This document shows positions 41,702 through 50,253 of a stretch of 64,000 bases of DNA, one piece after another. The notes beneath the pieces were generated by a model. The model was not told the DNA's origin, did no database searches, and saw nothing but the letters and a program-made list of their open reading frames with translations. Position 1 is the first letter of the stretch; the number at the start of each line of letters is the position of its first letter. Source of the stretch: Isoptericola peretonis (GTDB lineage: Bacteria; Actinomycetota; Actinomycetes; Actinomycetales; Cellulomonadaceae); the NCBI GenBank assembly GCA_023241745.1, contig JALQCY010000009.1:48611-112610 (forward strand). Direction: 5' to 3'. The position numbers were made by a program, and so were the translations under genes.

Positions 41702-43204
41702 GTGACCACCGAGGACGCCCCCGCCGTCGAACCGGTACCCGAGCGCGAGCAGCACGACGACCGGTCGTTCTTCGGACACCCGCGCGGCCTCGCCACGCTG
41801 TTCAGCCTCGAGGTGTGGGAGCGGTTCTCCTTCCTCGGGATGCAGGCGATCCTCGTCCTGTACTTCACCGCGTCGGTCGCCGACGACGGCCTGGCGATGG
41901 AACCCGGCAACGCCGCCTCCATCGCCGCGGGCTACGGCACGATGGTCTACCTCGTCTCGGTCGGCGGGGGCTGGATCGCCGACCGCATCCTCGGCTCGTA
42001 CCGCAGCGTGCTGTGGGGCGGCATCCTCATCGCCGCCGGCCACTACACGATGGCGATCCCGGCCGAGTTCTCCACGTGGGTCGGCCTGGTGCTCATCAGC
42101 CTGGGCACCGGTCTGCTGAAACCCAACGTCTCCACGCTGGTGGGCAAGCTCTACTCCACCGCGGACGAGCGGCGCGACGCGGGGTTCGCCCTCTACTACA
42201 TGGGCATCAACGTGGGTGCCTTCTTCGGTCCGCTGGTCACCGGCTGGCTGGGTGCCGAGGTCGGCTGGCACTGGGGCTTCTCCGCCGCCGCGATCGGCAT
42301 GACGGCGGGACTGGTCCAGTACGTCGTGGGACGGCGTGGCATCCCCGGCTACGGCCACGGGGCCGAGGCGCCGCTGCCGCCGGACGCCGCCCGCCGCACG
42401 CGCTGGATGCTCGCCGGCGCGGTGGCCGTCGTCGTCGTCGTCCTGGTCGTGCTCGCCCTCGTGGGACGGCTCAGCGTCGACGGCGTCGTGGACGCCCTGA
42501 CGGTGGTCGCGATGGTCGCGCCGATCGCCTACTTCACAGTCATGTTCCGCAGCCCGCGCGTGACGGCCGACGAGCGCGGCCGGCTGCGCCCGTTCCTCGT
42601 GCTGTGGATCGCGTCGGTCGCGTTCAACTTCGTGCTGTTCCAGGCGTACTCGGTGCTCATCCTGCTGGCGGAGGACCACGTGGACCGCACCATCTTCGGC
42701 TGGGACGTGCCGTCGTCCTGGTTCAGCTCCTACCTCGGCGCGGCCGAGGTGCTGGTCGCCCCGCTCGTCGCCGCCCTGTGGACCTGGCTCGGGCCGCGGC
42801 AGCCGCACGCCTCGAAGAAGGTCGCGTTCGGCGCGCTGCTCGGCGGCCTGTCCTACCTGATCCTCGTCCCGGCCGTGAGCGGGCAGTCCGGCGACTGGCG
42901 GATCGCCGTCTGGTGGATGCTCGTCTCGTTGCTCCTGCTCGGCCTGGGCGACGTGCTGCTGCAGACCACGGGCCTGTCGGCCACGACGAAGCTCGCCCCG
43001 GCGGCGTTCTCCAGCCAGTCCATGGCGGTGTGGTTCCTGTCCATCGCGCTGGCCAACGGCATCCAGGCGCAGACGGTCCGTTTCTACGGAGAGATCCCCG
43101 ACGGGGTCTACTTCGCCGTCAACGGCGCCGTGCCCGTGGTCGTCGCCGTCGTCGTGCTCGCCCTGTCACCGTGGATGAAGCGCACCATGCACCCCGTGCA
43201 CTGA
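41702..43204 (+). CDS. POT/PTR family proton-dependent oligopeptide transporter
   Basis: The 500-residue protein has about 14 membrane helices. The POT motif is FSLEVWERFSFLGMQAILVL, with ExxER on helix 1 for proton coupling. GGGWIADRILGSYRSV, LISLGTGLLKPNVSTLVG and FALYYMGINVGAFFGPLVTG are the family PTR2 signatures. It imports di- and tripeptides. GTG 41702 follows ctggagatc. The gene ends one base before a GTG and 39 bases before the ATG of a CocE/NonD hydrolase, probably in the same transcript, so the hydrolase may act on the imported compounds. A possible -10, TAGGGT, is at 41624-41629. Confidence 0.95.
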   Translation: MTTEDAPAVEPVPEREQHDDRSFFGHPRGLATLFSLEVWERFSFLGMQAILVLYFTASVADDGLAMEPGNAASIAAGYGTMVYLVSVGGGWIADRILGSYRSVLWGGILIAAGHYTMAIPAEFSTWVGLVLISLGTGLLKPNVSTLVGKLYSTADERRDAGFALYYMGINVGAFFGPLVTGWLGAEVGWHWGFSAAAIGMTAGLVQYVVGRRGIPGYGHGAEAPLPPDAARRTRWMLAGAVAVVVVVLVVLALVGRLSVDGVVDALTVVAMVAPIAYFTVMFRSPRVTADERGRLRPFLVLWIASVAFNFVLFQAYSVLILLAEDHVDRTIFGWDVPSSWFSSYLGAAEVLVAPLVAALWTWLGPRQPHASKKVAFGALLGGLSYLILVPAVSGQSGDWRIAVWWMLVSLLLLGLGDVLLQTTGLSATTKLAPAAFSSQSMAVWFLSIALANGIQAQTVRFYGEIPDGVYFAVNGAVPVVVAVVVLALSPWMKRTMHPVH

Positions 43205-43243
43205 GTGGATCACCCACCCGTCGTCGAGCGCCCGGAGGACACC

Positions 43244-45358
43244 ATGCGCCACGTGACCGACCTGCCCTACGAGACCACCGTCGAGGACCACTGGATCCCG
43301 CTGGCGGACGGGACCCGCCTCGCCGCCCGGGTCTGGCGGCCCGTCGACCCGACCCCCGTCCCGGCGATCCTCGAGTACCTGCCGTACCGCCTGTCCGACT
43401 GGACGGCGCCTCGCGACGCCCAGCGCCACCCGTACTACGCGGGGCACGGGTACGCGTCGGTCCGGGTCGACATCCGGGGCAGCGGCAACTCCGACGGGTA
43501 CCAGGACGACGAGTACTCGCCGACGGAGCTCGCGGACGGCGTGGCCGTCGTCGAGTGGCTGGCGGCCCAGGGCTGGTGCGACGGCGCGGTCGGGATGTTC
43601 GGCATCTCGTGGGGCGGGTTCAACTCGCTGCAGATCGCGGCGCTGGCGCCCGAGCCGCTCAAGGCGATCGTCACCGTGTGCTCCACCGACGACCGGTACG
43701 ACAACGACGTGCACTTCACCGGCGGCTCGGTGCTCGCCGTCGACATGCACGCGTGGGCCGCGACGATGCTCGCCTTCTGCTCCCGCCCGCCGGACCCGGC
43801 GTACGTCGGCGAGGGCTGGCGGGAGCAGTGGGTGGACCGGCTGGAGCACACGGAACCCTTCGTGCACACCTGGCTCGACCACCAGACGCGCGACGACTAC
43901 TGGCGCCACGGCAGCGTCATCGAGGACTACTCGACGATCTCCGCGGCCGTGCTCGCCGTGGGCGGCTGGAACGACCCGTACCGCGACACGGTGCTGCGTC
44001 TGGCCGCGGCGGGCGACGACGGCGCCCTGCGCGCCCCGGTGCGCGGCCTCCTCGGGCCCTGGTCGCACCAGTACCCCGACCGCGGCCTGCCGCCCGGCCC
44101 CGCCATCGGCTTCCTGCAGGAGACGCTGCGCTGGTGGGACCACTGGCTCAAGGGCACCGACCGCGGCGTCCTGGACGACCCGCCGCTGCGCGCGTGGATC
44201 AGCGAGTCCGTGCCGCCGGCGACCGTCTACGACGAGCTGCCCGGCCGGTGGGTCGGCGAGCCGTCCTGGCCGTCGCCGCACGTGTTCACCCGCGACCTGC
44301 CGCTCGTCGCGGACCGGTCCGACGACCCGCCCGAGGACGCGCTGCGGACGACGGCGCCCACGATCGAGGCGCTCGCGGGCGGCCACCCCGTGCCGACGTC
44401 GTGGCTCGTGGACTCGCCGTCGCACACCGGGGTCGACGCCGGCCGGTTCTTCCCGTTCGGCAACGACGCCGACCTCCCGCCCGACCAGCGGGAGGAGGAC
44501 GGCCGGTCGCTCTGCTTCGACTCCGCCCCGCTGACCGCGCCCCTGGAGATCCTCGGCCGCGCCCGCGTGCGGCTGCGGCTCACCTGCTCGGGCCCGAAGG
44601 GGCAGGTCGTGGCGCGGCTGTGCGACGTCGGCCCCGACGGGTCGTCGACGCTTGTCACGCGCGGCGTGCTCAACCTGTCGGCGCGGCACGGCCGGGACCG
44701 GGCCGTCGCGTGGACGCCGGGCGCCACCGAGGAGGTGTCGTTCGAGCTCACGGGCACGGGGTACGCATTGGCGCCCGGCCACCGGCTGCGGCTCGCGGTG
44801 TCGTCCGCGTACTGGCCGTGGGTCTGGCCGCAGCCGGGAGACGCCGTGCTGGCAGTCGCGGTCGGGGACGGGGCCGTCGAGCTGCCGGTGCACGACCGCG
44901 CGTCGTCGCACCCCCCGGTCGTGTTCGAGGAGCCGGAGCAGGCGCCGCCGCTGGGCGTCGTGTTCGGGGAGGGCGCCGAGGCGCGCCCGGAGCGCCGCGT
45001 GGTGCGGGACGTCGCCGAGGGACGCTGGCTGCTCGAGGTCGACCCGCGCTACGGCGGCACCCGCACCTACCCCGACGGGCTGGAGTTCACCGAGGACGCG
45101 CTCGAGCGGTACTGGATCGGGCCGGACGCGACGAGCGCGCGCACGCGCTCGGACTGGACGGTCCGGCTGCGCCGCGCGCCGGGCGCGCCGCTGCCGGAGG
45201 GGATGACCGGCGGGTGGGACGCGAGCGTCCGCACCCGCTCGGAGATCACCTGCGACGCCGAGAGCTTCTTCACCGAGAACGAGGTCGTGGCGCGCGACGG
45301 CGACGAGATCGTCTTCGAGCGCCGGTGGACCTGCACGATCCCCCGCACGGCGGGCTGA
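43244..45358 (+). CDS. CocE/NonD (X-Pro dipeptidyl-peptidase S15-like) hydrolase
   Basis: The 704-residue protein has an alpha/beta hydrolase domain with Ser122 in GMFGISWGGFNSLQ, Asp in VGGWNDPYRDT and His in GPWSHQYPD. A C-terminal jelly-roll X-Pro domain follows (LTCSGPKGQVVARLCDVGPD; PGHRLRLAVSSAYWPWVWPQ). Relatives cleave X-Pro dipeptides, cocaine-like esters or acylated antibiotics. It has no signal peptide. ATG 43244 has cggagga; GTG 43205 is in frame but has no Shine-Dalgarno. The last 150 residues (RRVVRDVAEGRWLLEVD onward) form an extra beta-rich domain. Confidence 0.9.
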   Translation: MRHVTDLPYETTVEDHWIPLADGTRLAARVWRPVDPTPVPAILEYLPYRLSDWTAPRDAQRHPYYAGHGYASVRVDIRGSGNSDGYQDDEYSPTELADGVAVVEWLAAQGWCDGAVGMFGISWGGFNSLQIAALAPEPLKAIVTVCSTDDRYDNDVHFTGGSVLAVDMHAWAATMLAFCSRPPDPAYVGEGWREQWVDRLEHTEPFVHTWLDHQTRDDYWRHGSVIEDYSTISAAVLAVGGWNDPYRDTVLRLAAAGDDGALRAPVRGLLGPWSHQYPDRGLPPGPAIGFLQETLRWWDHWLKGTDRGVLDDPPLRAWISESVPPATVYDELPGRWVGEPSWPSPHVFTRDLPLVADRSDDPPEDALRTTAPTIEALAGGHPVPTSWLVDSPSHTGVDAGRFFPFGNDADLPPDQREEDGRSLCFDSAPLTAPLEILGRARVRLRLTCSGPKGQVVARLCDVGPDGSSTLVTRGVLNLSARHGRDRAVAWTPGATEEVSFELTGTGYALAPGHRLRLAVSSAYWPWVWPQPGDAVLAVAVGDGAVELPVHDRASSHPPVVFEEPEQAPPLGVVFGEGAEARPERRVVRDVAEGRWLLEVDPRYGGTRTYPDGLEFTEDALERYWIGPDATSARTRSDWTVRLRRAPGAPLPEGMTGGWDASVRTRSEITCDAESFFTENEVVARDGDEIVFERRWTCTIPRTAG

Positions 45359-45367
45359 CCGCGGGGC

Positions 45368-46288
45368 CTACCGCAGCAGCGGCGCGACCTCCTGGCCGAG
45401 GAACGCCGCGAACCCGTCGAGGTCGGGATCGTCGAGGGTCGGCTGCGCCACGACGGTCGAGACGCCGAGCGCGGCGAAGCGGCGGAGCCCGTCGGCGACC
45501 TGTTCCGCGGAGCCCCAGGTGGCGTGGTCGGCGAGGGCCTCGTCGGACGTCGCGTCGACGTCCCACCGCGCCAGGGAGCGGCGCAGCCGGTCGGCCGCCC
45601 CGCCGCCCGTGGCCGTCTGCGCGAAGGCGACCACCCGGAACGGGTGCTCGCTGTCCGGGCCGGAGTCGGCCACCGGGGGCAGCCCCGCGCCCGCGCGGCC
45701 CTCGTCGATCAGGGCGATCGCCTGCCGGGCGCCGGAGACGCCGGAGTCGCCGTCGATGACGACGCCGTCCGCGACCTCGCCGACGAGGCGCAGCGTCTTC
45801 GGCCCCTTCGCCGCCGCCAGCACCGGGGGAGCGGCGGCGGGCGGCCAGTCGAGGGCCACGTCGTCCAGGGTGACGTAGCGGCCGGACGTCGTGACCCGCT
45901 CGCCGGCGAGCAGGGCCCGCAGCGCCGTCACCTGCTCGCGCATGAGCGTCAGGGGCGAGGCGACGCGGGCGCCGACCTGGCCCATCCAGTCCTGCACGCC
46001 GTGGCCGACGCCCGGCAGGAAACGGCCGGGGAACATGCCGTCGAGCGTCGCCGTCTCCATCGCGGTGAGGGCCACGTTGCGCAGCGGCAGCGGCATGACG
46101 CCGATCCCGACCCGCAGGCGCTCGGTGGCGCTCAGCATCGCCGCGGCCGCGGAGGGCCCCGACTCGAGGAAGCAGTCCTCCCACAGCCACACCTCGTCGA
46201 GGCCGGCGGCCTCCGCGGTGCGGGCGAAGGGCACGAACCGCGAGGGCGGGTTGCCGTAGGGCGCGAGGATGCAGCCGAGCGTCGTCAT
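45368..46288 (-). CDS. LLM class (F420-dependent-type) oxidoreductase, paralogue
   Basis: The 306-residue protein parallels the 9117-10028 gene along its whole length: AAGLDEVWLWEDCFLESG, RVGIGVMPLPLRNVALTA, MFPGRFLPGVGHGVQDWM and LLAGERVTTSGRYVTLDDV. The central part differs (VADGVVIDGDSGVSGAR). It probably uses F420, with an unknown substrate. ATG 46288 is set by the family N terminus MTTLGCILAPYG; CAGGAT lies six bases upstream, so it may be leaderless. It converges on the CocE/NonD hydrolase with a 9-base gap. Confidence 0.87.
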   Translation of the reverse strand: MTTLGCILAPYGNPPSRFVPFARTAEAAGLDEVWLWEDCFLESGPSAAAAMLSATERLRVGIGVMPLPLRNVALTAMETATLDGMFPGRFLPGVGHGVQDWMGQVGARVASPLTLMREQVTALRALLAGERVTTSGRYVTLDDVALDWPPAAAPPVLAAAKGPKTLRLVGEVADGVVIDGDSGVSGARQAIALIDEGRAGAGLPPVADSGPDSEHPFRVVAFAQTATGGGAADRLRRSLARWDVDATSDEALADHATWGSAEQVADGLRRFAALGVSTVVAQPTLDDPDLDGFAAFLGQEVAPLLR

Positions 46289-46305
46289 GCGCTGATCCTG
46301 CCGCA

Positions 46306-46359
46306 CCCCACGCCGAGGTCGGACTACCTCGGCGATTTTCGGACTACCTCGGCGTGGGG
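46306..46359 (-). terminator. Nested hairpin ending the beta-oxidation operon
   Basis: ccccacgccgaggt (46306-46319) pairs perfectly with 46346-46359. A shorter alternative partner acctcggcg lies at 46326-46334 because cggactacctcggcg occurs twice (46320-46334 and 46340-46354). On the minus strand it follows the MaoC stop by 25 bases. Confidence 0.75.
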
Positions 46360-46384
46360 GCAGCGACGGCGGAGAGCGGGTGCG

Positions 46385-47413
46385 TCAGAGCGGGGTGACC
46401 GCGCCGCGGAAGTGCTGCCGGTGCCGTCGGCCGTTCCAGCCGACGTACGCGAACCCCGTGCCGTCGCCGTCGGGCGTGACGGCCACGTCGATGGTGCCGG
46501 GCAGCAGCACGGGCGACGCGAACTCGACCGTCCAGCGATACGCGTCCCCGCGAGCATGTCCGACGTCCGCGAGGGCTCGGGCCGCGGTGTACATGCCGTG
46601 CGCGATGGCGCGGGGGAAGCCGAACGCCTTGGCGGACAGCGCCGACAGGTGGATCGGGTTCCGGTCGCCCGAGACCGCGCCGTAGGCGCGGCCGGTCCCC
46701 GGACCCAGCGCCCAGCGGCCGGTGGGCAGCGGAGGGGTCCACGTGCCCGCGGGGGCGCGCTCGTCGCCGTCGCCGCCCGTCGCGGCCGCCGGGAGGTCCG
46801 GCTCGCCCGTCCACGGCAGGTGGAAGCCCTTGGCGAGGTAGGTCGACACGCCCCGCCAGACGGGTGCGCCGCCCGGCTCGGCCTGCCGGCGCACCTCGGC
46901 CACGAGGTCCACCTGCACGCCGCGCTTGTGGGGACGCAGGTTCTCCGCCCACGCGCGCACCTCGAGGACGTCGCCGACGACGACCGGCCCGCGCAGCTCG
47001 ACGGCGTTCGCCAGGTGCACCATGCCCAGCAGGGGCAGGGGGAAGTCGCCGCGCACCATGACCGCCGTGGCGAGCGGGAAGGCGAGCACGTGCAGGTACC
47101 CCGCCGGCAGCACGTCGGTGACCGGCTCGTGCAGCAGGCGCTGGTAGTCGTGCAGGTGATGGGCGAGGTCCACCGTCGGCACGCCCGTGACGCGGTGGGC
47201 GACGTCGGGCAGCGTGAGCGGCCGGGCCTCGCCGTCGCCCTCGGCGGCCCGGCCCTGCCCGATGACGGGCAGCCCCGGCATGGCGCGCCCGGCGGCGATG
47301 CGACCGGACGCGGCGGCACCTCGTGCGTAGAGCGCGCCGAGCCCGGGCAGCGTCGGGAGCGTCTCGACGCGCAGCGGCTCGCCGGCGCTGGTGGCCGGCG
47401 CGGCGGCGGTCAC
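46385..47413 (-). CDS. MaoC-like (R)-specific enoyl-CoA hydratase (HtdX-like)
   Basis: The 342-residue protein is a double hot-dog. The N-terminal half has the degenerate hot-dog (PLPLLGMVHLANAVELRG), and the C-terminal half the catalytic MaoC motif: GAVSGDRNPIHLSALSAKAF followed by GFPRAIAHGMYTAARAL, with Asp and His as in R-hydratases. It should hydrate 2-enoyl-CoA to (R)-3-hydroxyacyl-CoA. It matches the size of the mycobacterial HtdX next to fabG4-fadA2. GTG 47413 overlaps the fabG4-like stop by 4 bases, so the genes are coupled. Confidence 0.92.
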   Translation of the reverse strand: MTAAAPATSAGEPLRVETLPTLPGLGALYARGAAASGRIAAGRAMPGLPVIGQGRAAEGDGEARPLTLPDVAHRVTGVPTVDLAHHLHDYQRLLHEPVTDVLPAGYLHVLAFPLATAVMVRGDFPLPLLGMVHLANAVELRGPVVVGDVLEVRAWAENLRPHKRGVQVDLVAEVRRQAEPGGAPVWRGVSTYLAKGFHLPWTGEPDLPAAATGGDGDERAPAGTWTPPLPTGRWALGPGTGRAYGAVSGDRNPIHLSALSAKAFGFPRAIAHGMYTAARALADVGHARGDAYRWTVEFASPVLLPGTIDVAVTPDGDGTGFAYVGWNGRRHRQHFRGAVTPL

Positions 47414-48768
47414 CGACCCACCAAGTTCTGCCCGCACACGCGCAGCACCTGCCCGTTGACGCCCGCCGCGGCAGGCGAGGCGAGGAACGCGATCGCCTCG
47501 GCGACGTCCACCGGCTGACCACCCTGCTGCAACGAGTTCAGGCGGCGCGCGACCTCGCGGGTGGCGAACGGGATCGACGAGGTCATCTCGGTCTCGATGA
47601 AGCCCGGCGCGACGGCGTTCGCCGTGCCGCCGCGGGAGGCGGCCAGCGGGGCGGTGGCCCGGGTGTGGCCGATGACGCCCGCCTTCGAGAAGCCGTAGTT
47701 CGTCTGGCCCTTGTTGCCCGCGATGCCCGAGGTCGACGCGAGCGACACGATGCGCAGCCCGTCCACCCCGTCGTCCCCGCTGCCGTCCCCGAGGAGCTGG
47801 TCGTTGATCCGCAGCTGCGCCTCGAGGTTGACGGCGATCACGGCGTCCCACTGCGCGGGCTTCATGTTGGCCAGCAGCTTGTCACGCAGGATGCCGGCGT
47901 TGTGCACGACGACGTCCAGACCGCCGTGGCGCGTGCGGGCGTGCTCGAGGATGCGGCGGCCCGCGTCGTCGGACGTCACGTCGAGCTGGAGGGCGGTGCC
48001 GCCCACGGCGTTGGCCGTGCGGGCCAGGCCCTCGCCGGCGGCGGGCACGTCCACGCACACCACGGTGGCTCCGTCGCGGGCGAGCGTCTTCGCGATCGCG
48101 GCGCCGATGCCCCGGGCCGCGCCGGTGACGACGGCGACCTGGCCCGCCAAGGGGCGGTCCCAGTCGGCGGGCAGGTCGGCGTCCGCCGGCCCGACGGGCA
48201 GGAGCTGACCGTCCACGTACGCGGAGCGGGCGGACAGGAAGAAGCGCAGCGTCGACAGCACGGAAGGGGCGTCGACGGCGGCGTCGTCGGTGAGGACGAT
48301 CCCGTTGCCGGTGGCACCGGCGCGCAGCTCCTTGGCGAGCGAGCGCAGGAACCCGTCGACACCGTTGCGGACCGCCGCGAGGGCCGGGGCGTCGCCCTCG
48401 GCCGCCGCGCGCGAGACGGTGACCACGCGCCCGTTCGTCGCCAGGCGGCGCAGCACCGAGCCGACCGCGAGGACCGCGGCCGAGACGTCGGTGGGGCGCT
48501 CCGCCTCGGTGAGCACGAGCAGGACGGCGCCCCAGCGGGTGTCGTCGGTGGGCTGGCGGCGCACGTCGAGCCCCCAGCCGAGCAGCACCCGCGCGAGGGC
48601 GTCGGCGTCGCCGGTCGAGGCCTCGTCGGAGACGACCAGCACGGGCCCGACCGTGAGCGGGTCGCCCGCGCGGAACCGCCGCAGCACCGCGGGGCGGGGG
48701 AGCCCGAGCTTCGTGGCGAGGGTCTTGGTGAAGCCGGAGTTGACGGCCTTGGTGTAGGAGTCGGTCAC
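47410..48768 (-). CDS. fabG4: High-molecular-weight 3-oxoacyl reductase (FabG4-like)
   Basis: The 452-residue SDR is twice the usual FabG size. A degenerate N-terminal Rossmann-like domain (VLVVSDEASTGDADALARVL, no intact glycine motif) precedes a complete SDR domain: VAVVTGAARGIGAAIAKTLA near residue 220, HNAGILRD, and the catalytic Ser-Tyr-Lys in LASTSGIAG and TNYGFSKAGVI. The same architecture and length occur in mycobacterial FabG4 (HMwFabG), which uses NADH on CoA substrates. Position between MaoC and thiolase genes supports (R)-3-hydroxyacyl-CoA dehydrogenase activity. GTG 48768 has gggagcccc upstream. Confidence 0.92.
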   Translation of the reverse strand: MTDSYTKAVNSGFTKTLATKLGLPRPAVLRRFRAGDPLTVGPVLVVSDEASTGDADALARVLLGWGLDVRRQPTDDTRWGAVLLVLTEAERPTDVSAAVLAVGSVLRRLATNGRVVTVSRAAAEGDAPALAAVRNGVDGFLRSLAKELRAGATGNGIVLTDDAAVDAPSVLSTLRFFLSARSAYVDGQLLPVGPADADLPADWDRPLAGQVAVVTGAARGIGAAIAKTLARDGATVVCVDVPAAGEGLARTANAVGGTALQLDVTSDDAGRRILEHARTRHGGLDVVVHNAGILRDKLLANMKPAQWDAVIAVNLEAQLRINDQLLGDGSGDDGVDGLRIVSLASTSGIAGNKGQTNYGFSKAGVIGHTRATAPLAASRGGTANAVAPGFIETEMTSSIPFATREVARRLNSLQQGGQPVDVAEAIAFLASPAAAGVNGQVLRVCGQNLVGR

Positions 48769-48779
48769 GGGGCTCCCTC

Positions 48780-50165
48780 TCAGACGGACTCGACGACGGC
48801 GGTGGCACCCAGGCCGCCCGCGGCGCAGACGGAGATGAGGGCGCGGGCCGGCTTGCCGGTCTCGGCGGCCTTCGCGGCGACGAGCTTGGCCGCGGTGGCG
48901 AGGATGCGCCCACCGGTGGCTGCGAACGGGTGGCCGGCGGCGAGCGAGGAGCCGTTCACGTTGAGGCGGTCGCGGTCGATGCTGCCCAGCGGCGTGTCGA
49001 GGCCGAGCTCGGCCTTGCAGTAGTCGGCGTCCTCCCAGGCGGCGAGCGTCGTGAGGACGGTCGACGCGAACGCCTCGTGGATCTCGTAGAAGTCGAAGTC
49101 GCCGAGGTCCAGGCCGGTGCGGGCCAGCAGGCGAGGCACCGCGTGGACGGGCGCCATGAGCAGGCCGTCGTGGCCGTGCACGAAGTCGACGGCGGCCGTC
49201 TCGGCGTCCACGAGCCGCGCGAGCACCGGCAGGTCCCGCTCGGCGGCCCAGTCGGCCGAGGCGAGCAGCACGGTCGAGGCGCCGTCGGTCAGCGGGGTGG
49301 AGTTGCCGGCCGTCATCGTGGGCTCGGCAGGCTCGGCGAGACCGCGGCCGAACACCGGCTTGAGGCTCGCGAGCTTCTCCAACGAGGTGTCGGCGCGCAG
49401 GTTGTCGTCCCGGGTCAGGCCCCGGAACGGGGTGACGAGGTCGTCGAAGAACCCGGCGTCCCACGCGGCCGCGAGGTGCTGGTGGCTGGCGAGCGCGACC
49501 TCGTCCTGCGCGGAGCGGGAGATGCCCCAGCGGGCCGTGGTGATCGCCTGGTGCTCGCCCATCGACAGACCGGTGCGCGGCTCGTCGGTGGCGGGGCTGA
49601 GCGGCTTGAGGTCGGCGGGCCGCACCTTGGCGAAGGCCTTGAGGCGCGCCTGGAGGGTCTTGGCGTGCGAGGCGTCGAGCAGGGCGCGGCGCAGACCCTC
49701 GCTCACGGCGACGGGGGCGTCGGAGATGGTGTCGGTGCCGCCCGCGATGCCGGACTCGATCTGGCCGAGGCGGATCTTGTTCGCCACCGTGATGGCGGCC
49801 TCGAGCCCGGTGGCGCACGCCTGCTGGAGGTCGAACGCGGGGGTCTGGGGCGAGAGCGAGGAGCCGAGCACCGACTCACGGATCAGGTTGAAGTCGCGCG
49901 AGTGCTTGAGGACCGCGCCGCCCACGACCTCGCCGATCCGCTCGCCCTGCAGGCCGAAGCGGGCCACGAGGCCCTCGAGGGCCGCGGTGAACATCTCCTG
50001 GTTGGAGGCGTCGGCGTACTTCTTGCCGGCCCGGGAGAACGGGATGCGGTTGCCGCCCACGATCACGGCGTCACGCACGCCCGCGGGGGCGGACGGCGAC
50101 GCGGCGCGCGAGCTGGTACGGGAAGAGCCCCGGGGGGAGCCGTCGGACGGCTTGCGTGTAGCCAC
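48780..50165 (-). CDS. fadA2: Acetyl-CoA acetyltransferase / 3-ketoacyl-CoA thiolase (FadA2-like)
   Basis: The 461-residue thiolase has the acylated nucleophile Cys117 in FDLQQACATGLEAAI, the histidine in FYEIHEAFASTVLT, GSSLAAGHPFAATGGRIL and a last cysteine in SVCAAGGLGATAV. The longer size and the sequence around KPVFGRG match the FadI/FadA2 group. It cleaves 3-ketoacyl-CoA to acetyl-CoA. An N-terminal Ser/Arg/Pro-rich stretch of about 30 residues is unusual. GTG 50165 has aagga nine bases upstream. It is the first gene of the leftward fadA2-fabG4-maoC operon and diverges from a TetR gene. Confidence 0.94.
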   Translation of the reverse strand: MATRKPSDGSPRGSSRTSSRAASPSAPAGVRDAVIVGGNRIPFSRAGKKYADASNQEMFTAALEGLVARFGLQGERIGEVVGGAVLKHSRDFNLIRESVLGSSLSPQTPAFDLQQACATGLEAAITVANKIRLGQIESGIAGGTDTISDAPVAVSEGLRRALLDASHAKTLQARLKAFAKVRPADLKPLSPATDEPRTGLSMGEHQAITTARWGISRSAQDEVALASHQHLAAAWDAGFFDDLVTPFRGLTRDDNLRADTSLEKLASLKPVFGRGLAEPAEPTMTAGNSTPLTDGASTVLLASADWAAERDLPVLARLVDAETAAVDFVHGHDGLLMAPVHAVPRLLARTGLDLGDFDFYEIHEAFASTVLTTLAAWEDADYCKAELGLDTPLGSIDRDRLNVNGSSLAAGHPFAATGGRILATAAKLVAAKAAETGKPARALISVCAAGGLGATAVVESV

Positions 50166-50207
50166 AGCGGTAGATCCTTCACTCCGTCGGTCAGGTAGGA
50201 CTCACAG

Positions 50208-50227
50208 TACCTGATACTCTCAGTCCC
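50208..50227. promoter_or_regulatory. Divergent fadA2/tetR promoter with possible operator
   Basis: TACTCT (50215-50220) is a plus-strand -10. The near-palindrome AGTACCTGATACT (50207-50219, one mismatched pair) overlaps it and also the minus-strand promoter area. It is a candidate operator for the TetR gene product. The transcript could begin at a GTG (50228) heading a nine-codon frame that ends over the tetR ATG. Confidence 0.45.
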
Positions 50228-50253
50228 GTGAGACGAGTCACAAGGTGCGGCCG

